From Candidatus Zipacnadia bacterium (GTDB taxonomy: Bacteria > Armatimonadota > Zipacnadia > Zipacnadales > Zipacnadaceae): a stretch of 33,969 nucleotides of DNA. A program made the translations under genes and the position numbers. This document shows positions 14,629-21,732 of this stretch, one piece after another (position 1 is the stretch's first letter; each line of letters begins with the position of its first letter). The stretch lies in contig JALGTU010000043.1 in the NCBI GenBank assembly GCA_029821195.1, positions 1 to 33,969 of the forward strand, given 5' to 3'. A model generated the notes under the pieces. It did not search any database. It saw nothing but the letters and a program-made list of their open reading frames with translations, and was not told where the DNA came from.

Positions 14629-15402
14629 ATGCGAAGGGCACAGATCAGCTGGTTGCTATTGGCAGTAGTCGTATCGGTGGTGCTGGTACTGGGCACGGTC
14701 ACCCGCGGGATGGCCCAGGAGCAACACCGCTTCTCGGTGCAGTGGAAAGACATCACCGTGGCCGATGCCCTCATGGCCCTGCGGCGGCAGTTCGGTATCC
14801 AATACGTCCTGCCCAGCGACCTGGGCAAAAAGCGAATAGACGCTAACCTCACCAATGCCACGCCGGTGGAGGCGATGCGGCAGATTCTCAGCGCCGCGCA
14901 GCTGACCGCCGTCAACGAGAACGGGGTCTGGCACATTCGGGCAATGGCCCAGGCGCCGGCGGGCGGGCGGACTTACCGGCCAACTGCAACGACACGACCC
15001 GCTACTGCGCCCACGGCAGTGGCACCGCCTACACCTTTCCGCGTGGGACCGCAGCCGGTCAACGTCGGAGGCGCGTACGGTACAGCCCAGCCCAGCTATG
15101 GCGCTACGCCGGGTGCTACGGCGACGGGGATGACCGGATTCGGCCAGGGCATGCAGCAGTATTCGCCCGAAGACTTCGTGTTCCGCATTATCCCGCTCAA
15201 GTATATTGATCCGTATACGGTCCTCGACATGTTCGGGGGCCAAGCGGTAGGCGGCGAAGGTGGCGGTGGTGGCAGCCGGGGCAGCCGGGGCGGCTACGGG
15301 GGCCGCGGGCGGGATAGCTATGACAGCTACGACCGGGATCGCTATGACCGCGACCGGGATCGCTATGACCGCGACCGGGATCGCTATGACCGCGACGACT
15401 GA
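14629..15402 (+). CDS. short secretin N-domain (STN) protein with RYDRD repeats
   Basis: A 257-residue exported protein: signal or anchor (about 7-29, ending GMAQ), an STN / secretin-N0-like domain (34-105), a Pro/Thr/Ala linker, then the first strand-helix of a second secretin N-domain (FVFRIIPLKYIDPYTVLDMFGG, 183-204). It does not complete that domain; instead it runs into Gly/Arg-rich sequence and ends with three copies of a seven-residue RDRYDRD unit. The secretin barrel domain is absent. pilQ follows 112 bp later with its own start and its own STN domain, so this is a separate gene. The ATG at 14629 has AGGAGG 8 bases upstream. It could be a secretin partner or a degenerate secretin paralogue that gained a repeat tail. 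Function unknown. Confidence 0.75.
   Translation: MRRAQISWLLLAVVVSVVLVLGTVTRGMAQEQHRFSVQWKDITVADALMALRRQFGIQYVLPSDLGKKRIDANLTNATPVEAMRQILSAAQLTAVNENGVWHIRAMAQAPAGGRTYRPTATTRPATAPTAVAPPTPFRVGPQPVNVGGAYGTAQPSYGATPGATATGMTGFGQGMQQYSPEDFVFRIIPLKYIDPYTVLDMFGGQAVGGEGGGGGSRGSRGGYGGRGRDSYDSYDRDRYDRDRDRYDRDRDRYDRDD
15310..15396 (+). repeat. 21 bp tandem repeat inside CDS
   Basis: Three identical 21 bp units lie at 15334-15354, 15355-15375 and 15376-15396, each encoding the heptapeptide RDRYDRD. A degenerate copy (15310-15330) precedes them. The unit is a multiple of three, so copy-number change would lengthen or shorten the charged Asp/Arg/Tyr tail without a frameshift. Confidence 0.9.
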
Positions 15403-15460
15403 TGGTGCAGCCACGAGAACGTCTTTGACATAAATCCGGCAATAATCTGAACAATAGGGG

Positions 15461-15479
15461 CGTAGCGTGTTGGGCTACG
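15461..15479. repeat. small inverted repeat before pilQ
   Basis: CGTAGC and GCTACG form a perfect 6 bp stem around a 7-base loop in the 112 bp gap between the short STN gene and pilQ. There is no T-tract, so termination is unlikely; it may influence processing or translation of the pilQ part of the transcript. Confidence 0.35.
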
Positions 15480-15514
15480 GCAAACCAAGCCACGCGTGAC
15501 GCCGGGAGGGCATC

Positions 15515-17203
15515 ATGTTGAAGCCAAAGAGGAGCATAGCAGCAACACTGGTAGTTCTATTCGCAGCAGTGATCGCCTGTGCAGCGCCCCACGCAATTGG
15601 CCCGATCGGGGCCGACGAGCTCACAGCAGATGAGGGCTCCCAGCTTATCAACATTGATATTAAGGCGGGCCCCATTGCCGAAGTGCTGCGCGGCCTGGCC
15701 CGTTTCGGCGACGTTGACATCGTCATCAACGAGGGTGTCACCGGCACAATCCCCAGCATCAATCTGCGCGACAAGACGATTGAGGAAGCCCTCTACTTGA
15801 TTGCGCAAACCAACGGCTACGTGGTCTACAAGGTCCCGCCCCATACCTACATTGTCTCGCCGCCCGGAATACCCGGACCGGGTACCGGGCGACTATTGGA
15901 TCCTTGGAGCACTACCGGGGAATCAACCCCTGCACCGCGCTCCGCTGATACGGCCACACCAGCCCCGGTGGTCAGCCCCACTTTACCGCCGCTGCTTGCG
16001 ACGCAGATTGAACCCTCGACGGCCGTCCGGGGCTCAGTCAAAGGCGGCGAGCAGTGGGTTCGTGACCGCGTTGACCTGGCCTATTGCGATGCCGCGGAAG
16101 TAGCCCGGGCGTTTGGTGGCGGTGTGCTGGGCAGCCGGACCGCGCGGCGCCGACCGGGTCCCTACGTGCGATCAAGTCTGGAGCGCGCCCGTCTGGAGGC
16201 CGAAGCGCTCCCCTTTGCCGGGGATCTGCGTTCACCTGGTGCACCGTTTGTAGGAGGCGGATGGGGGCAAGCATATCTGGGTGAGCCGGAGGCCCGACTC
16301 GGTCAGGGCCTAGGCGAGTTCCGGGGTGACCAGCGCGGGGGCGCCTACCAGGGAGCGGGTGGCGTGGGCGGCGGAGTGACGCTGCCGATGGGCATGGAGC
16401 CGCCGCTGGCGATTCTCGAGCAGAATGTACTGCTGGTTCACGGTACTCAAGAAGCTATTGACCAGTTCCGCGAAATACTGGCCTTCTTTGACAAGCCGCC
16501 GAAACAGGTAGAGATTGAGGCCCGCTTCGTCGAGGTGGAAACGACCAAAGACAAGGCTTTCGGCATTGACTGGTTTGTGGCCAACGGCTCGGCCGAGTTC
16601 TTCAATCTGGGCTTTGCGCCCGGTCAGGGCATCAACGTGGCTCGCTTCCGCCGCGGCCGCTTCGAGGCGGAGCTGCGCACCCTACTCAACGAGGGCCGCG
16701 CTCAGGTCATCAACGCCCCCCGGGTCACCACCCAGAATAATCTGGAAGCAGAGGTTGACTTCTCCACCGAGATTCCGTACTTCTATGCGACGATAACCTA
16801 CAACGAGTTCGGACAGCGGCAGGTAGACTACGAAACCGAGACGGTGTCGGTCTCACAATCGCTGTCCGTTACTCCGCGAATTCTTGAAGATGACACCGTG
16901 GTACTGGACCTGGAGCCGGAGATTGACGACCAGGTCGGCACGGTCATCGGCCCCAGCGGCGAGGTGCTGCCGATTGTCAGCACCCAGTCAGTCTACACGC
17001 GCGTCCGGGTTGCCGACGGCGATACGCTGGTCATCGGCGGCTTCACCCGGACCAACGAGACGTTCAACATCCGCAAGACCCCGCTGCTGCACAAGTTACC
17101 GATAATCGGGAACCTGTTCCGCTCGCGAGTCGTCGCTGACCGGCAGTCGGAACTGTTGATATTCGTTACCCCACGCATTCTGCGGGAGATACCTGAGCAA
17201 TAG
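15515..17203 (+). CDS. pilQ: type IV pilus secretin PilQ
   Basis: A 562-residue outer-membrane secretin through which the pilus leaves the cell. Order: signal peptide (about 1-25), STN/N0 domain (46-116), a Pro/Thr/Ala linker, a secretin N-domain (186-328) split by a Gly/Arg-rich insertion (about 201-290), and the secretin barrel domain (331-557) with VEIEARFVEV, NAPRVTTQNN and the signature PLLHKLPIIGNLFRS (523-537), ending LLIFVTPRIL. The signal region contains VIAC (19-22), which fits a lipobox, so it may be a lipoprotein, though cleavage after APHA is also possible. It has fewer N-domains than many PilQ. GGGAGG precedes the ATG. No pilotin gene is seen. A GspD-like role is possible, but the pilM-pilP context favours PilQ. 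Confidence 0.92.
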   Translation: MLKPKRSIAATLVVLFAAVIACAAPHAIGPIGADELTADEGSQLINIDIKAGPIAEVLRGLARFGDVDIVINEGVTGTIPSINLRDKTIEEALYLIAQTNGYVVYKVPPHTYIVSPPGIPGPGTGRLLDPWSTTGESTPAPRSADTATPAPVVSPTLPPLLATQIEPSTAVRGSVKGGEQWVRDRVDLAYCDAAEVARAFGGGVLGSRTARRRPGPYVRSSLERARLEAEALPFAGDLRSPGAPFVGGGWGQAYLGEPEARLGQGLGEFRGDQRGGAYQGAGGVGGGVTLPMGMEPPLAILEQNVLLVHGTQEAIDQFREILAFFDKPPKQVEIEARFVEVETTKDKAFGIDWFVANGSAEFFNLGFAPGQGINVARFRRGRFEAELRTLLNEGRAQVINAPRVTTQNNLEAEVDFSTEIPYFYATITYNEFGQRQVDYETETVSVSQSLSVTPRILEDDTVVLDLEPEIDDQVGTVIGPSGEVLPIVSTQSVYTRVRVADGDTLVIGGFTRTNETFNIRKTPLLHKLPIIGNLFRSRVVADRQSELLIFVTPRILREIPEQ

Positions 17204-17237
17204 GCCAGGGCGTAACGACAACCTGATTCAGGCTTCT

Positions 17238-17270
17238 CCGAACGGCACAGCACCAGCTAGTGCCGTTCGG
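17238..17270. repeat. perfect 11 bp inverted repeat upstream of aroC
   Basis: CCGAACGGCAC (17238-17248) and GTGCCGTTCGG (17260-17270) form a perfect 11 bp stem with an 11-base loop. It ends 18 bp before the aroC ATG and just ahead of its AAGGAAG site. No T-run follows. It marks the boundary between the pilus and aro genes and could be a transcription-ending, processing or translation-control hairpin. Confidence 0.8.
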
Positions 17271-17288
17271 CGGTAAAGGAAGACGATT

Positions 17289-18497
17289 ATGACCCCTACA
17301 CTCGACTTTCGCACTGCCGGGGAGTCGCACGGTCGCCAGCTCACCGCGATCATCATCGGCCTGCCCGCCGGCTTGGCCCTGCAAGTTACCGCCCTGGACC
17401 GCGAGTTGGCTCGCCGCCAGTGTGGTTACGGCCGGGGTAAGCGCATGCAGATAGAAAGCGACCAGGCCGCGATCACCAGCGGCGTGCGCCACGGCCAGAC
17501 GCTCGGCACACCCGTGGCGCTGAGCATCGAGAACCGGGACTGGCCTAACTGGGAGCAGGAGATGTCGGTGGCCCCGCCCGCTCCCGGGCTCACCAGCGAG
17601 CGCGCAGTGACTGTCCCCCGGCCCGGTCACGCCGACCTGGCCGGCGCGGCCAAGTTCGGACAGACCGATATGCGCAATGTGCTGGAGCGCGCCAGCGCCC
17701 GCGAGACGGCGGCCCGGGTGGCCGTTGGCGCTATCTGCCGGCAACTGCTTGCCGACTTTGGCATCTCCGTGCACAGTTGCGTGATTAGTATCGGGGGCAT
17801 CGCGGCGGCGCCCCCCCAGAGACCGGACGACGAATTCTGGGCGCAGGTCGAAGCAAGCGACGTCCGCTGCAGCGACGCGGCAGCAGCCCAACGGATGCGC
17901 GCGGCGATTGACCAGGCCCACAAGCGCGGCGACACCCTCGGAGGCGAGTTTGAGGTCCACGTGACCGGAGTACTGCCCGGGCTGGGCTCGTATGCAACAT
18001 GGCAGGAACGACTCGATGCGCGCCTGGCCGCAGCAGTTATGAGCATTCCGGCCATCAAGAGCGTGGAGATTGGGCTGGGTAAGGGCGTGGCTGACCGGCC
18101 CGGCTCGCAGGTGCACGATCCCATCCAGGCCAATGCCCCCGGTGACCACTGGCCCTTCACTCGCCCGACTAATAACGCCGGCGGGATCGAGGGCGGAGTT
18201 TCCAACGGTGAGCCAATAGTAGTACGCGCGGCGATGAAGCCGATCCCCACGCTGACCCAGCCGCTGCCATCGGTCGAGCTTCATAGCCTACAGCCCAGTC
18301 CAGCTCATGCCGAACGCTCGGATGTCTGCGCGGTACCCGCGGCCTCAGTCGTGGGCGAGGCGATGGTCGCCTTCGTTGTGGCGCAGGCTATGCGCGAGAA
18401 GTTCGGCGGTGATAGCCTGGCGGATATGCAGACGGCTTTTCGCGCGTACCGGCAGCGCCTCGGAGAACTGGGCCAGCCGGGTGCGGAGGGGGTGTAG
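17289..18497 (+). CDS. aroC: chorismate synthase
   Basis: The last enzyme of the shikimate pathway, converting EPSP to chorismate using reduced FMN. The 402-residue protein has the family's landmarks: TAGESHGRQLTAIIIGLPAGL at the N-terminus, RRQCGYGRGKRMQIESD, RPGHADLAGAAKFG, RASARETAARVAVGAI and a Thr-Arg-Pro-Thr-Asn-Asn-Ala-Gly-Gly-Ile-Glu-Gly segment near residue 295 with the conserved GGI-GG. Length is normal. The ATG at 17289 follows AAGGAAG. The aroK-aroB fusion starts 3 bp after its stop, so the two are co-translated. The region upstream carries pilQ and a strong hairpin. Confidence 0.97.
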   Translation: MTPTLDFRTAGESHGRQLTAIIIGLPAGLALQVTALDRELARRQCGYGRGKRMQIESDQAAITSGVRHGQTLGTPVALSIENRDWPNWEQEMSVAPPAPGLTSERAVTVPRPGHADLAGAAKFGQTDMRNVLERASARETAARVAVGAICRQLLADFGISVHSCVISIGGIAAAPPQRPDDEFWAQVEASDVRCSDAAAAQRMRAAIDQAHKRGDTLGGEFEVHVTGVLPGLGSYATWQERLDARLAAAVMSIPAIKSVEIGLGKGVADRPGSQVHDPIQANAPGDHWPFTRPTNNAGGIEGGVSNGEPIVVRAAMKPIPTLTQPLPSVELHSLQPSPAHAERSDVCAVPAASVVGEAMVAFVVAQAMREKFGGDSLADMQTAFRAYRQRLGELGQPGAEGV

Positions 18498-18500
18498 GCG

Positions 18501-20141
18501 ATGGCGCACAGGTTTCGCCCAGCGGCGAGTGCCGTGGTCCTGGCCGGTTTTATGGGCACCGGCAAGAGCAGCGTGGCCAGCCTGCTGGCCCAGCGCTGGG
18601 ACCTGAGGAACGTGGACACCGACACGCTGATCGAAGAGCGCGCGGGCACCAGCATTGCGGAGATATTCGCCAGCCAGGGTGAGCAGCACTTCCGCAACCT
18701 GGAGACGGAAATCCTCACCGAGCTGTCCGCTGAGCGGGGCGTGGTCATCAGCACCGGCGGCGGGATGCTGCTGCGCCCGGAGAACGTCGAGCTGCTGCGC
18801 CGGATGGGGCCGATTGTGTGCCTGCACGCGTCGGCGGAGACAATCCTGGCGCGGACCACTGATAGTGACGAGCGCCCCCTCCTGAACAAGCCCGATCCCG
18901 CCACGGAGGTGCGCCGCCTGCTGGCCCAACGCGAGGAGGTGTACACCCGGGCCGACTACCATATTATCACTGATGAGCTTACTCCCGAGCAGGTCACCGA
19001 GCGCGTCGCCGAGATCATCGCGGCGGATCCGCGCGGGGTCTTCCTGACGAGCACGCGGGTCGAGTTACCCGTAGCTGTGGGTGAAGACAGCTACAGCATT
19101 CACATTGACCAGGGCCTGCTGGCGGCGATCGGCGCGATTATGCCCCCGGAAGAATCCGGTCAGCAGGCTGCCGTCATCACTGACGACAATCTGGCCGAAC
19201 TCTACGCGCCAGCAGTAGTCGCGAGCCTCGGCGACGTCGGCTGGGAGGCAGGCACGTTCACAGTGCCCGCCGGGGAGGGCAGCAAGACGCTGGCCACCGC
19301 CGGCCAACTCTGCGAGCAGTTAGCCGAGGCCGGCCTGGACCGCAGCTCGGTGATCTTCGCGCTTGGTGGCGGGATGGTCGGCGACCTGGCGGGGTTCGTT
19401 GCTGCCGTCTATATGCGAGGGATACAGTTCGTGCAGGTGCCCACTTCGCTGCTGGCGCAGGTGGATGCCAGCGTGGGCGGCAAGGTGGCAGTGGACCTGC
19501 CCCGCGCCAAGAACCTAGTGGGAGCTTTTCACCAGCCCCGGGCCGTGGTCATTGACACCCGCACGCTGGATACGCTTCCCGACGACCAGTTCCGGGCAGG
19601 TCTGGCCGAGGTCATCAAGCACGCAGCCATCGCCGATGCGGAGATGTTTGCCTACCTCGAAACCAACCTCGAGCGGATCATGAACCGTGACCAGCTGGCC
19701 TTGAAGTACCTGCTGGCGCGCAACTGCCAGATCAAGGCGGAGGTGGTCAGTGCCGACCCGCACGAGCAGGGCTGGCGGGCGGTGCTCAACTTCGGCCATA
19801 CGCTCGGCCACGGGCTGGAACGCGCTGCCGCCCAGTGGCAACTTTCGCACGGGGAGGCAGTCGCCGCAGGGATGATCGCGGAAAGCCAGATCGCAGTCGA
19901 GAAGGGGCTGGCCGAGCCGAGTGTGGTCGAGCGGCTCATCCGGCTGGTAGAACAGGCCGGGCTGCAGCCGGATTTGAGTGAGGTGGACTTTGACGGGGCC
20001 TGGGCTGCACTGTCTTCTGACAAGAAGATCCGGCAGGGGCGGCTGAAGCTGCCGGTGGTCCCGCAGATTGGGGAGGTTATCCTGACTGAGCAAATCCAGC
20101 TCACCGACCTGCATCAGGCGCTGGAGCGGCTGCGGGCGTGA
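18501..20141 (+). CDS. aroKB: shikimate kinase / 3-dehydroquinate synthase fusion
   Basis: A 546-residue two-enzyme protein. Residues about 10-175 are shikimate kinase: P-loop GFMGTGKSSV (16-25), VDTDTLIEERAGTSIAEIF, FRNLETE and STGGGMLL. Residues about 185-545 are 3-dehydroquinate synthase: EGSKTLAT, ALGGGMVGDLAGFVAA, PTSLLAQVDASVGGKVAVD and zinc ligands E370, H433 (NFGHTLGH) and H450 (LSHGEAV), with the 63- and 17-residue spacing of the B. subtilis enzyme. The two catalyse steps 5 and 2 of the shikimate pathway. Both halves look intact and there is no frameshift. Such AroK-AroB fusions are known in several phyla. The gene starts 3 bp after aroC, with a GGAGGG site inside aroC. Confidence 0.95.
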   Translation: MAHRFRPAASAVVLAGFMGTGKSSVASLLAQRWDLRNVDTDTLIEERAGTSIAEIFASQGEQHFRNLETEILTELSAERGVVISTGGGMLLRPENVELLRRMGPIVCLHASAETILARTTDSDERPLLNKPDPATEVRRLLAQREEVYTRADYHIITDELTPEQVTERVAEIIAADPRGVFLTSTRVELPVAVGEDSYSIHIDQGLLAAIGAIMPPEESGQQAAVITDDNLAELYAPAVVASLGDVGWEAGTFTVPAGEGSKTLATAGQLCEQLAEAGLDRSSVIFALGGGMVGDLAGFVAAVYMRGIQFVQVPTSLLAQVDASVGGKVAVDLPRAKNLVGAFHQPRAVVIDTRTLDTLPDDQFRAGLAEVIKHAAIADAEMFAYLETNLERIMNRDQLALKYLLARNCQIKAEVVSADPHEQGWRAVLNFGHTLGHGLERAAAQWQLSHGEAVAAGMIAESQIAVEKGLAEPSVVERLIRLVEQAGLQPDLSEVDFDGAWAALSSDKKIRQGRLKLPVVPQIGEVILTEQIQLTDLHQALERLRA

Positions 20142-20257
20142 GCCGCTGGCCCACGGGATAGTGCCCCAGGCGGCCGAGGGCTGATGTTCGACGATTCGGG
20201 GCAAATAGGGAGGCAATGTAGGTAGCAGTCGCCCTCAAAACCGGGAGAGACTCGACG

Positions 20258-21043
20258 ATGCGGCGCAAGCTGTCAATACGCAATACGGAGTTATGGGTCT
20301 GGCTGCGCGGCTGCGCCAGCGTTCTGGTGGTGTTGGCGGTCGCGGCCCTGGTCTTCGTGATAGTCGCGGTTCAGGGGCTGGGCACCAGCGCCCATGAGGC
20401 GCTGGTGCCTGATGTGGTGGGCGAGCCAGAGGCCGACGCTATGGCGACGCTGGCCAAAGCCGAGCTGGAGGGGCACGTCACCGCCCACAACTATCACGAA
20501 GAGGTGCCCTACGGACACGTAATCAGCACCGAACCTCCGGCGCTTATGCGGGTCCGGGCCGGGCGCCGGGTGCAGATGGTTGTCAGCAGCGGGCCCCGCA
20601 AGATCAAGACACCAAGAGTCATCGAACTGGCCTCGGAAGACGCGCAGAGGATTCTGGAAAAAGCAGGGCTGACGGTTGGCCGGATCACGCGCCGGCACAG
20701 CGACCAACCGAGCGACCGTGTACTCAGCCAGAACCCCAAGCCGGGGGAAAAGCTGCGCCGGGGCGAAGCAATAGACCTGGTGGTGAGCGGCGGCTCGGAT
20801 TTCGGGCAGTTTGAGGACGCCGATGGCCAGACCGTGCTGCTACGCCGGGTCCGGATTGTCGTTCCCGCCGGCCGCACCGTCCAGCGGGTGCGAGTCACCC
20901 TCAACTACCGGCACGGCGTGAAGACGCTTTACGACCGTATTCACCGTAAGGGCGACGAAATTCTGGTGGATTTCCAGGCGTCCACCGGTGACCGCGTGCA
21001 CGTGTACATTGACGAGAAACTGGCCGAGCGAAAACGCCTGTAG
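20258..21043 (+). CDS. membrane-anchored protein with two PASTA domains
   Basis: A 261-residue protein: short cytoplasmic N-terminus, one membrane helix (about 20-38), PASTA domain 1 (about 48-113, VPDVVGEPEADAMATLAKAEL...), PASTA domain 2 (about 115-179, TPRVIELASEDAQRILEKAGL...) and a C-terminal beta-rich region of about 80 residues. PASTA domains bind peptidoglycan fragments, usually on Ser/Thr kinases or penicillin-binding proteins. No kinase or transpeptidase domain is present, so any role is as a wall sensor or scaffold. GGGAGAG precedes the ATG. It lies 116 bp after aroKB and 45 bp before the sigma factor gene, on the same strand. Confidence 0.85.
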   Translation: MRRKLSIRNTELWVWLRGCASVLVVLAVAALVFVIVAVQGLGTSAHEALVPDVVGEPEADAMATLAKAELEGHVTAHNYHEEVPYGHVISTEPPALMRVRAGRRVQMVVSSGPRKIKTPRVIELASEDAQRILEKAGLTVGRITRRHSDQPSDRVLSQNPKPGEKLRRGEAIDLVVSGGSDFGQFEDADGQTVLLRRVRIVVPAGRTVQRVRVTLNYRHGVKTLYDRIHRKGDEILVDFQASTGDRVHVYIDEKLAERKRL

Positions 21044-21088
21044 GCCCAGGCCGGTCTATCCATCGCACGCGATTTGAGGCAGGAATAA

Positions 21089-21670
21089 TTGCCGCCTAAC
21101 GAGGCCGAGATAATCCGTCAGTGCCAGACAGGCGACAGCAGCGGTTTCGACCTGCTGGTCCGTGAGCACTATACTCGCGTCTACAACACCGCCTTCCGCA
21201 TGCTGGGAGATGCCGACGGGGCCGCTGATGCCACCCAGACAGCATTTGTCCGGGCCTTCTCTTCGCTGCACGGCTTTCGCGGCGATTCGTCGTTCTCCAC
21301 CTGGTTGTATCGCATCGTCATCAATGTCTGCCTGGATGAGTTGCGCGATGCGCCCAGGCAGCCCGCCAGCCTGACGCTCGTTACCGACGACGGCGAAGAA
21401 CTCCAGGAGCGCACCATTCCCGACGAGCAAGCCGATCCCGCCCGGGAGGCCGCCCGCCACGAGCGCCAGGAGATAGTCCACCAGGCCCTCCAGCGCCTGG
21501 CACCCGAGCAGCGGGTTGTGCTGGTGCTCTATGACCTGAACGGTTTCTCTTACCAGGAGGTCGCCACTACATTGAATCTGCCGCTGGGCACCGTCAAGTC
21601 GCGGCTCAACCGCGCGAGAGGTGCCCTAAAGGAAGAAATCAAGCCCCATCTGGAACTTTTCGAACCGTAG
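21089..21670 (+). CDS. ECF (sigma70-family) RNA polymerase sigma factor
   Basis: A 193-residue extracytoplasmic-function sigma factor. Region 2 (about 20-88) contains YNTAFRMLGDADGAADATQTAFVRAF and FSTWLYRIVINVCLDELR, and region 4 (about 128-182) contains LAPEQRVVLVLYDLNGFSYQEVATTLNLPLGTVKSRLNRAR. There is no region 1.1 or 3, as usual for the class (SigW/RpoE-like). The proposed start is TTG at 21089 with GAGGCAGGA just upstream. The next gene encodes a zinc-finger anti-sigma factor, which presumably holds it inactive at the membrane until a signal arrives. Its regulon is unknown; neighbouring envelope genes are natural candidates. Confidence 0.93.
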   Translation: MPPNEAEIIRQCQTGDSSGFDLLVREHYTRVYNTAFRMLGDADGAADATQTAFVRAFSSLHGFRGDSSFSTWLYRIVINVCLDELRDAPRQPASLTLVTDDGEELQERTIPDEQADPAREAARHERQEIVHQALQRLAPEQRVVLVLYDLNGFSYQEVATTLNLPLGTVKSRLNRARGALKEEIKPHLELFEP

Positions 21671-21732
21671 CTAAGTCATACGGGTACAGGCCCGCGATGG
21701 GCCCACGAGCCGTGAACGTGGTTAGGTGAGAG

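Noticed and set aside
15334-15396. CRISPR-like repeat
   Set aside because: The 21 bp units are directly adjacent with no spacers and lie in frame within a coding region.
15425-15453. Internal promoter before pilQ (TTGACA at 15425)
   Set aside because: The -35 is perfect, but at 17 bp spacing the -10 candidate is TGAACA, only 3 of 6; a better AACAAT needs 19 bp. Too weak to list.
14629-17203. The short STN gene and pilQ as one secretin broken by a frameshift
   Set aside because: pilQ has its own ribosome site, signal peptide and complete STN domain, and the two STN domains differ in sequence. They are two genes, not halves of one.
20258-21043. PASTA-type Ser/Thr kinase
   Set aside because: The part before the membrane helix is only about 19 residues, leaving no room for a kinase domain, and none is encoded directly upstream.
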